Positions 1 to 7,510 of a stretch of 64,000 nucleotides of DNA are shown piece after piece; within the stretch, counting starts at the first letter, position 1, and each line of letters begins with the position of its first letter. The DNA is taken from positions 248,001 to 312,000 of the forward strand of contig NZ_BMXY01000001.1 in the NCBI RefSeq assembly GCF_014651995.1. Direction: 5' to 3'. The notes beneath the pieces were generated by a model, which made no database searches, was not told the DNA's origin, and saw only the letters and a program-made list of their open reading frames with translations. The DNA comes from Cognatilysobacter xinjiangensis (GTDB taxonomy: Bacteria > Pseudomonadota > Gammaproteobacteria > Xanthomonadales > Xanthomonadaceae). Made by a program: the position numbers and the translations under genes.

Positions 1-1599
1 GCCGGCCTGCAGCACCACGCCGGTGGACGCGCCTTCGCTGGATGCATCGAGGCCCAGCCAGTGGCGCAGGTCGAGCACGGGCGTGGGCTGCTCGCGCAGG
101 TCCAGCACGCTCTGGCCGTCGATCCACATCGCGCCGCGCCCTTCGTGCGCGAGCACTTCGACCACGCGCACGAGCGGCAGCGCGTACACGTCGCCGTCGA
201 TCTCGACGAGCAGCGTGGGCAGGATGGCGAGCGTGAGCGGCACCTTGATCGACATGCGCGTGCCGCGGCCGACCTCGGACTGGATCTGCACGGTGCCCGA
301 GAGTTCGCGGATCTTGCTCTGCACCACGTCCATGCCGACGCCGCGGCCGGAGAGGTCGCTGACCTCGGCCTTGGTCGAGAAGCCGGCCATGAAGATCAGC
401 TGCAGGCATTCGTCGGACGACAGGCGCGCGGCCGCTTCCGGATCGATCAGGCCCTTGCGGATCGCGCTGTCGCGGATGCGGTCGGGATCGATGCCGGCCC
501 CGTCGTCGCGCACCTCGATCAGCACGTGGTCGCCTTCCTGCTGCGCGGACAGGCGCACGTTGCCCTGCTCGGGCTTGCCGGCGGCGCGCCGCGCCTCGGG
601 CGATTCGATGCCGTGGTCGATCGCGTTGCGCACTAGGTGCACCAGCGGATCGGACAGCGCCTCGACGAGGTTGCGATCGAGCTCGGTCTCGGCGCCGATC
701 ACTTCGAGTTCGACCGACTTCTGCACCTGGCGCGCGACGTCGCGCGCGAGCTTCGGAAAGCGCGAGAACACGCGGCCGACCGGCTGCATGCGCGCCATCA
801 TCACCGCCGACTGCAGGCGGCTGGTGGCGGCATCGAGCGAGGTCACCGCGCGATCGAGATCCTCGTCGCGCAGGCGCGGGCGGATGGTCTTCAGGCGGTT
901 GCGCGCCAGCACGAGTTCGCCGACGAGGTTGACCATCGCGTCGAGGCGGCGCACGTCCACGCGCACCGTCGTTTCGCCGGCGTCGTTGGACGCCGGGCTG
1001 CGGCGTCCGCCCGCGACCGGCTCGGGGCGCGCGACCTGCGCGGGCGAAGGCGCGGGGGCGACCGCGGCCGGCACCGGTGCTTCGGACACCGGTGCGGCGC
1101 CGGGGAGTGCCCCCTTGCCGTGGAGCGCATCGAGCAGCGAATCGAAATCGAGGTCGTCGAGGTTCTCGGGGAGATCCTCGGCGGAAATGGTCGTGGCGGC
1201 GGGTGCATGGCTCTTGCCGTCGACGTGCATGCTGTCGAGCAGCGCCTGCGGCACGGCCGGCAGTTCGCGGCCGTGCGCGACGCAGTCGAGCATGTCGGCC
1301 AGCAGGTCGATCGCCTGCTGCGCACCGTCGAAGGCGAAGCCATCGAGCGGGAGGCTGCCGTTGCGCGCGACGTCGAGGCGGTCCTCGACGGCGTGGCAGA
1401 GCGTCACCATCGGCGGGAAGTCGAGGAAGCCCGCGCCGCCCTTGATGGTGTGGAAGCCGCGGAAGACGGTGTTCAGCGCGTCGCGGTCTTCCGGCGCGCG
1501 CTCGAGCACCACCATCTGCTCGCCGAGCTGGTCGACGATCTCGCGGGCCTCGACGAGGAAGTCCGCGCAGATCTCGCTGATGCCTTCGCTGGCGCTCAT
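1..1599 (-). CDS. cheA: Chemotaxis histidine kinase CheA (3' end cut off by window edge)
   Basis: CheA autophosphorylates under control of chemoreceptors and passes the phosphate to CheY. 533 residues are visible. An N-terminal Hpt domain has the phospho-acceptor His50 in the FHTIKGG context. An Ala/Pro-rich linker (about 130-205) follows, then the dimerisation helices, then the kinase domain with N box HLVRNAIDHG, DDGAGID and GRGVGMDVV glycine loops. The beginning of the CheW-like domain (KVPLTLAILPTLLV onward) is present; its end lies outside the window. I see no obvious P2 (CheY-binding) domain between Hpt and dimerisation, so the linker may be reduced. The start ATG at 1599 lies 20 bases after the cheZ stop, consistent with a cheY-cheZ-cheA operon. 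Confidence 0.95.
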   Translation of the reverse strand, partial: MSASEGISEICADFLVEAREIVDQLGEQMVVLERAPEDRDALNTVFRGFHTIKGGAGFLDFPPMVTLCHAVEDRLDVARNGSLPLDGFAFDGAQQAIDLLADMLDCVAHGRELPAVPQALLDSMHVDGKSHAPAATTISAEDLPENLDDLDFDSLLDALHGKGALPGAAPVSEAPVPAAVAPAPSPAQVARPEPVAGGRRSPASNDAGETTVRVDVRRLDAMVNLVGELVLARNRLKTIRPRLRDEDLDRAVTSLDAATSRLQSAVMMARMQPVGRVFSRFPKLARDVARQVQKSVELEVIGAETELDRNLVEALSDPLVHLVRNAIDHGIESPEARRAAGKPEQGNVRLSAQQEGDHVLIEVRDDGAGIDPDRIRDSAIRKGLIDPEAAARLSSDECLQLIFMAGFSTKAEVSDLSGRGVGMDVVQSKIRELSGTVQIQSEVGRGTRMSIKVPLTLAILPTLLVEIDGDVYALPLVRVVEVLAHEGRGAMWIDGQSVLDLREQPTPVLDLRHWLGLDASSEGASTGVVLQAG

Positions 1600-1619
1600 G
1601 CCGTCACGTCCGGAGAAAA

Positions 1620-2228
1620 TCAGAGGCCCAGCGCGGACAGCAGCTCGTCGGCGTTGTCCTGGGTGGCGGGCGTCGGATCGACGCCGCCCACGGACGGCCC
1701 GTGGCCGCGGTTGTTGTGCAGGTGCAGCGGCTCGGAGCCGCCGACGATGTCGCCCAGCCCCGTGTGCACGGCGCGCACCAGCTCGACCACGCGCAGGATG
1801 ATCTGCCCGGTGAGGTCCTGGTAGCCCTGCGCTAGCGACATCTCGGAGAACCGCGAGCGCAGGCCGGCGATGGCCTCGCGCTGCGCGTCGTCCTGCGCGG
1901 GCGGCAGCGCGGCGAGCAGGCGCGAGCACTCGTCGATCAGGTCGAGCGTGCGCATGCTGGAGGATTCGGTGAGCTGCACCACGTGCTCGAGGCGCGAGCA
2001 GGCCTCGGGCAGCGACGCGGTACCGTGGCCGCCGTCGCCCAGCACCACGGCGAGCTCGCGCGCGAGGCGCACGAGACCCTGGACGAGCGGCTGCGTGCGC
2101 CACTGCACCAGGCCATCGAGCGCGGCGCGCGCGCCGGCGTCGTCGCCGGTCTCGACCGCGTGCAACGCGGCCTGCAGCACCTCGACGATCGCGGCGCGCT
2201 CCACCGGAACGGCGGCCGCGGTGGTCAT
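1620..2228 (-). CDS. cheZ: CheY-phosphate phosphatase CheZ
   Basis: CheZ speeds dephosphorylation of CheY-P and so resets the flagellar motor switch. The 202-residue protein has the catalytic QDLTGQ segment (Asp138 and Gln142 by analogy with Asp143/Gln147 of the E. coli enzyme) in a long helical hairpin. It ends in the short conserved helix DELLSALGL that docks on CheY. The start overlaps the cheY stop by four bases (ATGA), which indicates translational coupling. Presence of CheZ is typical of gamma/beta-proteobacterial chemotaxis modules of the flagellar type. Confidence 0.96.
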   Translation of the reverse strand: MTTAAAVPVERAAIVEVLQAALHAVETGDDAGARAALDGLVQWRTQPLVQGLVRLARELAVVLGDGGHGTASLPEACSRLEHVVQLTESSSMRTLDLIDECSRLLAALPPAQDDAQREAIAGLRSRFSEMSLAQGYQDLTGQIILRVVELVRAVHTGLGDIVGGSEPLHLHNNRGHGPSVGGVDPTPATQDNADELLSALGL

Positions 2229-2617
2229 GCGGCGGCCTCGACGCGCTCGAAGATCTTGTTGAGCTTGTCGGCCAGCGTGGCCGCGGTGAACGGCTTGATA
2301 ACGTAGCCGTTCACGCCCGACTGCGCGGCCTCGATGATCTGCTCGCGCTTGGCTTCGGCGGTCACCATCAGCACCGGGATCTTCTTCAGCGCCTCGTCGG
2401 CACGGATCGCCTTGAGCAGGTCGATGCCCGGCATGCCCGGCATGTTCCAGTCGGTAATGACGAGGTCGAACGGGCCCTTGCGCAGCTCGACGAGCGCGGT
2501 GGTGCCGTCGTCGGCTTCGGTGGTGTTGAAGAAGCCCAGGTCGTTGAGCAGGTTCTTGACGATGCGGCGCATCGTCGAGAAGTCGTCGACGATCAGGATC
2601 TTGATGTTCTTGTCCAT
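2225..2617 (-). CDS. cheY: Chemotaxis response regulator CheY
   Basis: Single receiver domain of 130 residues that binds FliM when phosphorylated and switches motor rotation. The acidic pair Asp11/Asp12 (LIVDD), phospho-acceptor Asp56 ([12 protein letters not shown]), the Thr in LMVTAEA and the invariant Lys in GYVIKPF are all present. It is the first gene of a cheY-cheZ-cheA operon and has its own sigma28-like promoter at 2649-2675, about 25 bases upstream of the start. Confidence 0.97.
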   Translation of the reverse strand: MDKNIKILIVDDFSTMRRIVKNLLNDLGFFNTTEADDGTTALVELRKGPFDLVITDWNMPGMPGIDLLKAIRADEALKKIPVLMVTAEAKREQIIEAAQSGVNGYVIKPFTAATLADKLNKIFERVEAAA

Positions 2618-2648
2618 GGGACGGGGGCCCTCGCTTTTCTGGGTAGTG

Positions 2649-2675
2649 CTATCGGCCCGGCGGGGCCGGGCTTGA
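2649..2675 (-). promoter_or_regulatory. Sigma28 (FliA) promoter of cheY
   Basis: Read on the minus strand the site is TCAAGCCC-N11-GCCGATAG, against the FliA consensus TAAAGTTT-N11-GCCGATAA. The -10 element matches at 7 of 8 positions and the spacer is exactly 11. The predicted start of transcription near 2642 leaves a leader of about 25 bases before cheY. Confidence 0.75.
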
Positions 2676-2707
2676 GGGGCGCGGCCCCCGCATCCGTGAC
2701 GGGCGTT

Positions 2708-3487
2708 TCAGTTCTCGACCTGCTCGACCGCGGTGTCGCGCCAGTCGCCGAGGCGGCCGCGCAGGCGCAGCATCGCTTGGCCGTGGATCTGGCAGACGCG
2801 CGATTCGCTGATGCCCAGCACTGCGCCGATCTCGCGCAGGTTCATCTCCTGCTCGTAGTACAGCGACAGCACCAGCTGCTCGCGCTCGGGCAGCGTGCCG
2901 ATGGCCTCGCCGAGCGCCTGGCGGAAGACCTGGTGCTCCAGCTCGCGCGCCGGGGTGACGTTGCAGCTGGCGGCCAGGCGCGGCTCGCCGTCGAAGTCGT
3001 CCATCTGCTCGTCCAGCGAAAGCAGCTGGCCGCGCGAGGCGTCCTCGAGCATGTGGTGGTAGTCGTCGACCGACACGCCCAGCACCTCGGCGATTTCCGA
3101 CGAGTTCGCTGCGCGGCCGTTGGCCTGCTCGACCTGCCGCGTGGCGGCGACCACGTCGCGGTAGCGGCGGTGCACGCTGCGCGGCACCCAGTCGCCGCGA
3201 CGGATCTCGTCGATCATCGCGCCGCGGATGCGGATCGAGGCATATGTCTCGAACGCCGCGCCCTGGTCGGCCTGGAAGTTCTTCGCGGCCTCGATCAGGC
3301 CGAGCATGCCGGCCTGGATGAGATCGTCGACCTCCACGCTCGCCGGCAGGCGCGCCGCGAGATGGTGGGCGATGCGGCGCACCAGTTCGCCGTGCTTGAC
3401 GACGATCGCGGTGGCGTCGAAATCGGCGCTCGCGCTGCGTGTCTGCTTGTACGCATTGGCCTTCACGGCCGTGGCGGTCGTGCTCAT
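2708..3487 (-). CDS. fliA: Flagellar sigma factor sigma28 (FliA)
   Basis: FliA directs RNA polymerase to late flagellar genes (filament, chemotaxis) and is held by FlgM until the hook is complete. The 259-residue protein has sigma70 region 2 (HHLAARLPASVEVDDLIQAG, then FETYASIRIRGAMIDEIR), region 3, and a C-terminal region 4 helix-turn-helix (LREIGAVLGISESRVCQIHG). The ATG at 3487 is chosen because it starts the family-like N terminus and overlaps the fleN stop by four bases (ATGA); a longer upstream reading would run through fleN. Likely targets in this window are the GCCGATAA-type promoters before cheY, fliD, fliC and flgM. Confidence 0.96.
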   Translation of the reverse strand: MSTTATAVKANAYKQTRSASADFDATAIVVKHGELVRRIAHHLAARLPASVEVDDLIQAGMLGLIEAAKNFQADQGAAFETYASIRIRGAMIDEIRRGDWVPRSVHRRYRDVVAATRQVEQANGRAANSSEIAEVLGVSVDDYHHMLEDASRGQLLSLDEQMDDFDGEPRLAASCNVTPARELEHQVFRQALGEAIGTLPEREQLVLSLYYEQEMNLREIGAVLGISESRVCQIHGQAMLRLRGRLGDWRDTAVEQVEN

Positions 3488-4353
3488 GCGGTCGCACTCC
3501 TGGTCGTGGGGATCAGGCGTTCCATGAAGAACTCGACGTGGCCGCGCGGGCCGTTCGGGGTCTGCCACTTCTCGGCGCGCTTGGCGATCTCGCGGAAGGC
3601 CATCGACGCCGGGGCGGCGGGAAAGGCGTCGACGACGGCTTCCTGGCGCTGGATCGCGCGGCGCAGCCATTCGTCGCGAGGGATCGCGCCGAGGTAGTTC
3701 ATCGTCACGTCGAGGAACTTCGCGGTCACGCGCTCGAGCTTGTCGTACAGCTGGCGGCCCTCGGACGGATGACCGACCTGGTTGGCCAGCACCTGCACGC
3801 GGGTGACGCCGCGCTCGCGCGAGAGCACCTTGATCAGCGCGTAGGCGTCGGTAACGGATGCCGGCTCGTCGCAGACCACCACGATCACGTCCTGCGCGGC
3901 CTGGCAGAAGGTCAGTACGCTGTCGGAGATGCCGGCGGCGTTGTCGATGATCATCACGTCGACCGGCACGTCGAGCTGGCTGAAGGCGTGCACCAGGCCC
4001 ACGTGCTGCGCCGGCGTGAGCTCGGTCATATGGCGCTTGCCGCTGGCGGCGGGCACCACCAGCAGGCCGTTCGGGCCTTCGAGCAGCGTATCGGCCAGCT
4101 CGCAGCGGCCGGCGAACACGTCGCTCAGCGTGAAGCGCGGGCTCAGGCCCAGCATCACGTCGACGTTGGCGAGGCCGAGGTCGGTATCGAGCAGCAGCGT
4201 GCGCTGGCCGGCGTTCTGCAGGCTCATCGCAAGGTTGACGCTCACCGACGTCTTGCCGACGCCGCCCTTGCCGCTCGCGACCGCGATGACGCGGACGGGG
4301 CCCGGATCGTTCGAGGCGCGCACGGGGGAAGCGATGGGGTTAGGCGACGACAT
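3484..4353 (-). CDS. fleN: Flagellar number regulator FleN/FlhG (MinD-like ATPase)
   Basis: ParA/MinD-family ATPase that limits flagellar number, in polar flagellates by antagonising FleQ and stimulating FlhF GTPase. The deviant Walker A KGGVGKT is at residues 29-35, followed by the LLLDTDLGLANVD and VMIIDNAAG motifs of the family. 289 residues. The ATG at 4353 overlaps the flhF stop by 14 bases; the protein then begins with a short Pro/Ser-rich tail before the Walker motif, as usual for FleN. It lies between flhF and fliA as in other polar flagellates. Confidence 0.94.
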   Translation of the reverse strand: MSSPNPIASPVRASNDPGPVRVIAVASGKGGVGKTSVSVNLAMSLQNAGQRTLLLDTDLGLANVDVMLGLSPRFTLSDVFAGRCELADTLLEGPNGLLVVPAASGKRHMTELTPAQHVGLVHAFSQLDVPVDVMIIDNAAGISDSVLTFCQAAQDVIVVVCDEPASVTDAYALIKVLSRERGVTRVQVLANQVGHPSEGRQLYDKLERVTAKFLDVTMNYLGAIPRDEWLRRAIQRQEAVVDAFPAAPASMAFREIAKRAEKWQTPNGPRGHVEFFMERLIPTTRSATA

Positions 4354-6166
4354 GGCGTTCCTCGGTGGCGAGCGGGTTGTCGGCGGCGCGACGGAGTTTT
4401 TCGATCTGCAGTACGAGGCGCGATGCATCGGCGGCCTCGAGGTCGGCCGGCACCTGCTGGCCCGCCGTGGTGTATGCAAGGGGCAGGCCGTGCTTGATGG
4501 CGACGGAAATCGCGCTGCCGAGGCGACCGGTTTCGTCGAGCTTGGTCAGCACCACCGCTTCCGGCTGCGCCATGCGGTAGCGGCGAACGGCTTCCGACAT
4601 GTCCTGCGGCTGCAGGTTGGCGGGCAGCACCAGCAGCGAGCGCAGGCCGCGCGTGGCGCGCAGCCAGGTCACCTGGCCGAGCAGCGCCTTGTCGCGCGCC
4701 GCGTAGCCCGCGGTGTCGACGAGCACGAGCGGATAGTCGACGAGCTGGTCGAGTGCGTCGGTCAGGCCTTCGGGGCCTTCCGCTTCGCACACGGTGATGC
4801 CGAGCTTGCGGCCGAGCGCATGCAGCTGCTCGCGCGCGCCGGGGCGCTCGATGTCGGTGGTGACGAGCGCCACGTCGCGGGCGCGGTGGCGCTGCGCGAA
4901 GCGCGCGGCAAGCTTGGCGAGCGTCGTGGTCTTGCCGGCACCGGTCGGGCCGATCAGCGCGAACACGCCGCCGTCCTCGAGCGGTTCCGAGCGCGCGATG
5001 GTGAGCTGACGCGCGAGCTCGGCGAGCAGCGGCGCCTTGACCTTGGCCGGCTCGAGCTTCGGGTCGATGCGCTGCGCGATGGTCTGCGCCAGCGCGTCGT
5101 CGCAGCCGTAGGCCTGCAGCGTCTCGAACGCCGCGGCGCGCGCCGGCGAGCCGCGCAGGCGCTCGACCGCGAACTGGCCCATCTGGCGCTCCATCATCTG
5201 CCGCATCGAGGCCAGCTCGTTGCGCATCGCCACGATGGTCGGATCCTCGGACTGGTTGACGACCAGCTGCAGCGTCGGCGGCGCGGCGACGGTCGCCACC
5301 GGAGCGGCGACGGCGACGAGCGCGGGCGCCTGCACCGCGGCCATCTCGGCCAGCGGATCGAAGGCGTCGACGAAGCTCGGCGCGGGCAGCGCGACGGCGG
5401 CCACCGGCGCGGGCGCGGCCAGCTCAGCGAAGCTCGGCTCGGCGATCGGCGTCTCCACGATGGCCTGCGCCGGCGGCGCGGGACGCATGGCGACCGGCGC
5501 CGGAATCTCGACGACCTCGGCCTCGACCGGCGCCTGGATGTCGTCGGCGGGCGCGGCAGCCTGCGGCGCGGTGACCTCGACCTGCGCCTGCGCGCGGGCC
5601 TGCACGTACTCGGCCTCGGCCTGCGCCATTTCGGCGGCGCGCGGGCTGAACGTCGCGGTGGGCTCGTCTTCCTCGTCACTGAGGCGACGCAGCAGCGCGC
5701 GGAAGTCGTCGCCCGGACGGGCATTGGCCGGCGCGGCGTGCTCCGGTTCCGGCATCGGCTCGGCGACGGGCTTGCGCAGCAGTGCCGAAAGCGCGGGCTT
5801 GTCGCCCTTCACCGCGGCACGGGCGCGGTCGGCCAGCGCGGTGCGCGCAGCGGCGGCCTGCGCCGAGTTGCCGGCGAGCGCGGCGATCATGGCGTCGGCG
5901 CGCGAGGGCGCGGCGGCTTGGACCGGCAGCGTGGCGGGCGCGAAGGCGGGCATCGCGTCGAGCGCGGTCGCCGGCGCGGCCGGTTCCTCCGAAGCGGTGC
6001 GCAGCGCCTGCTGCACCAGCGCCTCGTCGTAGTCGGTCGCGGCCACGACCTCGATGCCGCCGTGGACCGGCTTGTTCGACAGGATCACGGCGTCGGGACC
6101 GTGTTCTTCGCGGACCATCTTCAGCGCGGTGCGCATGTCCGGGGCGACGAAACGCTTGATTCTCAT
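4340..6166 (-). CDS. flhF: Flagellar polar-placement GTPase FlhF
   Basis: SRP-type GTPase that recruits the first basal-body ring to the cell pole. 608 residues: a conserved basal N terminus (MRIKRFVAPDMRTALKMV), a very long Ala/Pro/Val-rich B region (about 50-330), then the NG GTPase with G1 GPTGAGKTTT at about 407-416, LVDTAGYAARD near 483 and TKLDE near 541. It is longer than most FlhF proteins because of the B region. A sigma54-type promoter lies about 50 bases before the start, so flhF-fleN-fliA can be transcribed apart from flhA. Confidence 0.95.
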   Translation of the reverse strand: MRIKRFVAPDMRTALKMVREEHGPDAVILSNKPVHGGIEVVAATDYDEALVQQALRTASEEPAAPATALDAMPAFAPATLPVQAAAPSRADAMIAALAGNSAQAAAARTALADRARAAVKGDKPALSALLRKPVAEPMPEPEHAAPANARPGDDFRALLRRLSDEEDEPTATFSPRAAEMAQAEAEYVQARAQAQVEVTAPQAAAPADDIQAPVEAEVVEIPAPVAMRPAPPAQAIVETPIAEPSFAELAAPAPVAAVALPAPSFVDAFDPLAEMAAVQAPALVAVAAPVATVAAPPTLQLVVNQSEDPTIVAMRNELASMRQMMERQMGQFAVERLRGSPARAAAFETLQAYGCDDALAQTIAQRIDPKLEPAKVKAPLLAELARQLTIARSEPLEDGGVFALIGPTGAGKTTTLAKLAARFAQRHRARDVALVTTDIERPGAREQLHALGRKLGITVCEAEGPEGLTDALDQLVDYPLVLVDTAGYAARDKALLGQVTWLRATRGLRSLLVLPANLQPQDMSEAVRRYRMAQPEAVVLTKLDETGRLGSAISVAIKHGLPLAYTTAGQQVPADLEAADASRLVLQIEKLRRAADNPLATEERHVVA

Positions 6167-6228
6167 GCGACGGCCTCGAGGCGGGCGGTGGCGGATTGCA
6201 GGGGCGTGCGGCTCATGCCGGAGGCTTG

Positions 6229-6244
6229 TGCAATGGGCGTGCCA
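6229..6244 (-). promoter_or_regulatory. Sigma54 (RpoN) promoter of flhF
   Basis: The minus strand reads TGGCACGCCCATTGCA, a full match to TGGCACG-N4-TTGCA with GG and GC ten bases apart. Predicted transcription start near 6218, leader of about 52 bases to flhF. It probably drives flhF-fleN-fliA. Confidence 0.85.
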
Positions 6245-6339
6245 GAGGCAGGTGACGGAAGGGCGACGCGGCGGCCCCGTGCTGCTGCCGTCGTACCGGC
6301 GTACCGGGGCGCGGCTGTCGCGTCCGCCCGGGCCGAAGC

Positions 6340-6410
6340 GGCGGTGGGGCCGCGGTCATACCGGCCGTTCGGCGGTGGGGCCGCGGTCATACCGGCCGTT
6401 CGGCGGTGGG
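6340..6410. repeat. 31-bp tandem repeat, two full copies plus a 9-base start of a third
   Basis: Copies at 6340-6370 and 6371-6401 are identical 31-mers that begin GGCGGTGGGGCCGCGG and end ATACCGGCCGTTC; the first nine bases recur at 6402-6410. The repeat sits in the 344-base gene-free stretch 6167-6510 between flhF and the unknown membrane gene, upstream of the flhF promoter. Apart from the promoter and repeat I see nothing else in that stretch. The unit is itself rich in GGCCG/CGGCC palindromes. Confidence 0.85.
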
Positions 6411-6510
6411 CCCGCCGCGCGTGTCGCCGTCGCGCTTACGTCGTCCAGACGCCCGCGCGGCAGCCGGCGTGCCGCAGCGCCCCGCGACCGTTGTGACGGG
6501 AAACCGGCCG

Positions 6511-7281
6511 TCACCCGTTGAACATGAAGACCACGCGCCGGTGCGACGGGCTGACGACGATCACCCCGCTGCGGCCCAGCGCGTAATAGCTGCCGGGCGC
6601 ATTCACGATCGACTGCACCTCGGCCCAGACCTCCGGCTCGACCTCGATGCAGAAGCCGCAATCGCCGGGAATGCCGCTGTAGGTCGCGGTGGCCTGGCCG
6701 CGTGCGGTCGCGTCCAGCGGCGTTTCGTGCCAGTCGTCGTACACGTCGCGCTGGTCGGGCGACGGCGCCCGGGCTTCCCGCGGCATGCGGTCCAGCCAGT
6801 CGACGCCGCCGCGGTGCACGTCGGCGGCGACGGCCGCGGGCAACGCGTAGATCCGCAGGCCGGTTTCGTTGTCGCCGGGCAGGGCGAGGAAGGGCAGGCC
6901 CCAACGCGCCTCCTTCTCGTAGACGATGCGGCGCACGTGCAGCGCGTCGGGCACGAAGCTCAGCAGGAACGCGCGCTTGAACGCCGCGTACCCGAGGCCC
7001 GCCGCGAGCACGGGCGATGCCAGGAACAGGGCGACGGTCGTCACGAAGACGCGCCGCGACAGCGCGCGGCGGAGCCTCGCGCAGCCGTCGATCAGCAGCC
7101 GCACGGCGGTGACCAGCACCAGCAGCGACAGCGCCATCGCGAGCAGAACGTACGCCAGGACGCTCAGCCGTGCGCCGACGGTCAGCAGCAGGACGACGTA
7201 GATCGCGACGCCGACGGCGGAGGCGATGACGAACGTCCGCGTCGTCGAGGTGATGCCCGTGCGGGCGGAAGGCGTGGGCAT
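6511..7281 (-). CDS. Hypothetical membrane protein between flhA and flhF
   Basis: I do not recognise this 256-residue protein. Start ATG 7281 (MPTPSARTG) is chosen because it is followed by a hydrophobic N-terminal half; a longer reading only adds low-complexity Arg/Pro sequence. Three hydrophobic segments are visible: FVIASAVGVAIYVVLLLTV, VLAYVLLAMALSLLVLVTAV and VFVTTVALFLASPVLAAGL. The C-terminal half (about 120-256) is soluble, probably extracytoplasmic, with a GDCGFCIEVEPEVWAEV segment holding two cysteines and ending RRVVFMFNG. flhA and flhF are normally adjacent, so this is an insertion into a conserved block. Function unknown; no flagellar motif seen. Confidence 0.7.
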   Translation of the reverse strand: MPTPSARTGITSTTRTFVIASAVGVAIYVVLLLTVGARLSVLAYVLLAMALSLLVLVTAVRLLIDGCARLRRALSRRVFVTTVALFLASPVLAAGLGYAAFKRAFLLSFVPDALHVRRIVYEKEARWGLPFLALPGDNETGLRIYALPAAVAADVHRGGVDWLDRMPREARAPSPDQRDVYDDWHETPLDATARGQATATYSGIPGDCGFCIEVEPEVWAEVQSIVNAPGSYYALGRSGVIVVSPSHRRVVFMFNG

Positions 7282-7510
7282 GCGGCCGGGTCCGGAACGA
7301 AGGGCCGCCAGTCTCGGCCGCGTGCGTGGACCCGGCGCGGGGCGAAGTTGATGCGCAGGTGAAGTCGCGCTCTTCGACCGTAGAGCGGCGCTGCGCGCTC
7401 GAACGGGCGGAATCCGGTAGGCGGTGGAGCGTCGCGATGGCGTCGTCCGCGGCATGCGGGCGCCAACCAATCCGCGCGCTCCACGCGGCGCGTTGTCGCG
7501 CCACTTCCGC

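Noticed and set aside
23-1824. Long plus-strand reading frames across the cheA region, and similar frames opposite flhF, flhA and fliI-fliF
   Set aside because: They are antisense to well-recognised genes and have the Arg/Ala/Gly/Pro-rich composition expected from frame shadows in GC-rich DNA.
6197-6211. A second sigma54-like element just before flhF (TGCAGGGGCGTGCGG)
   Set aside because: Spacing is one base short and the GG dinucleotide is missing; the element at 6229-6244 is complete.
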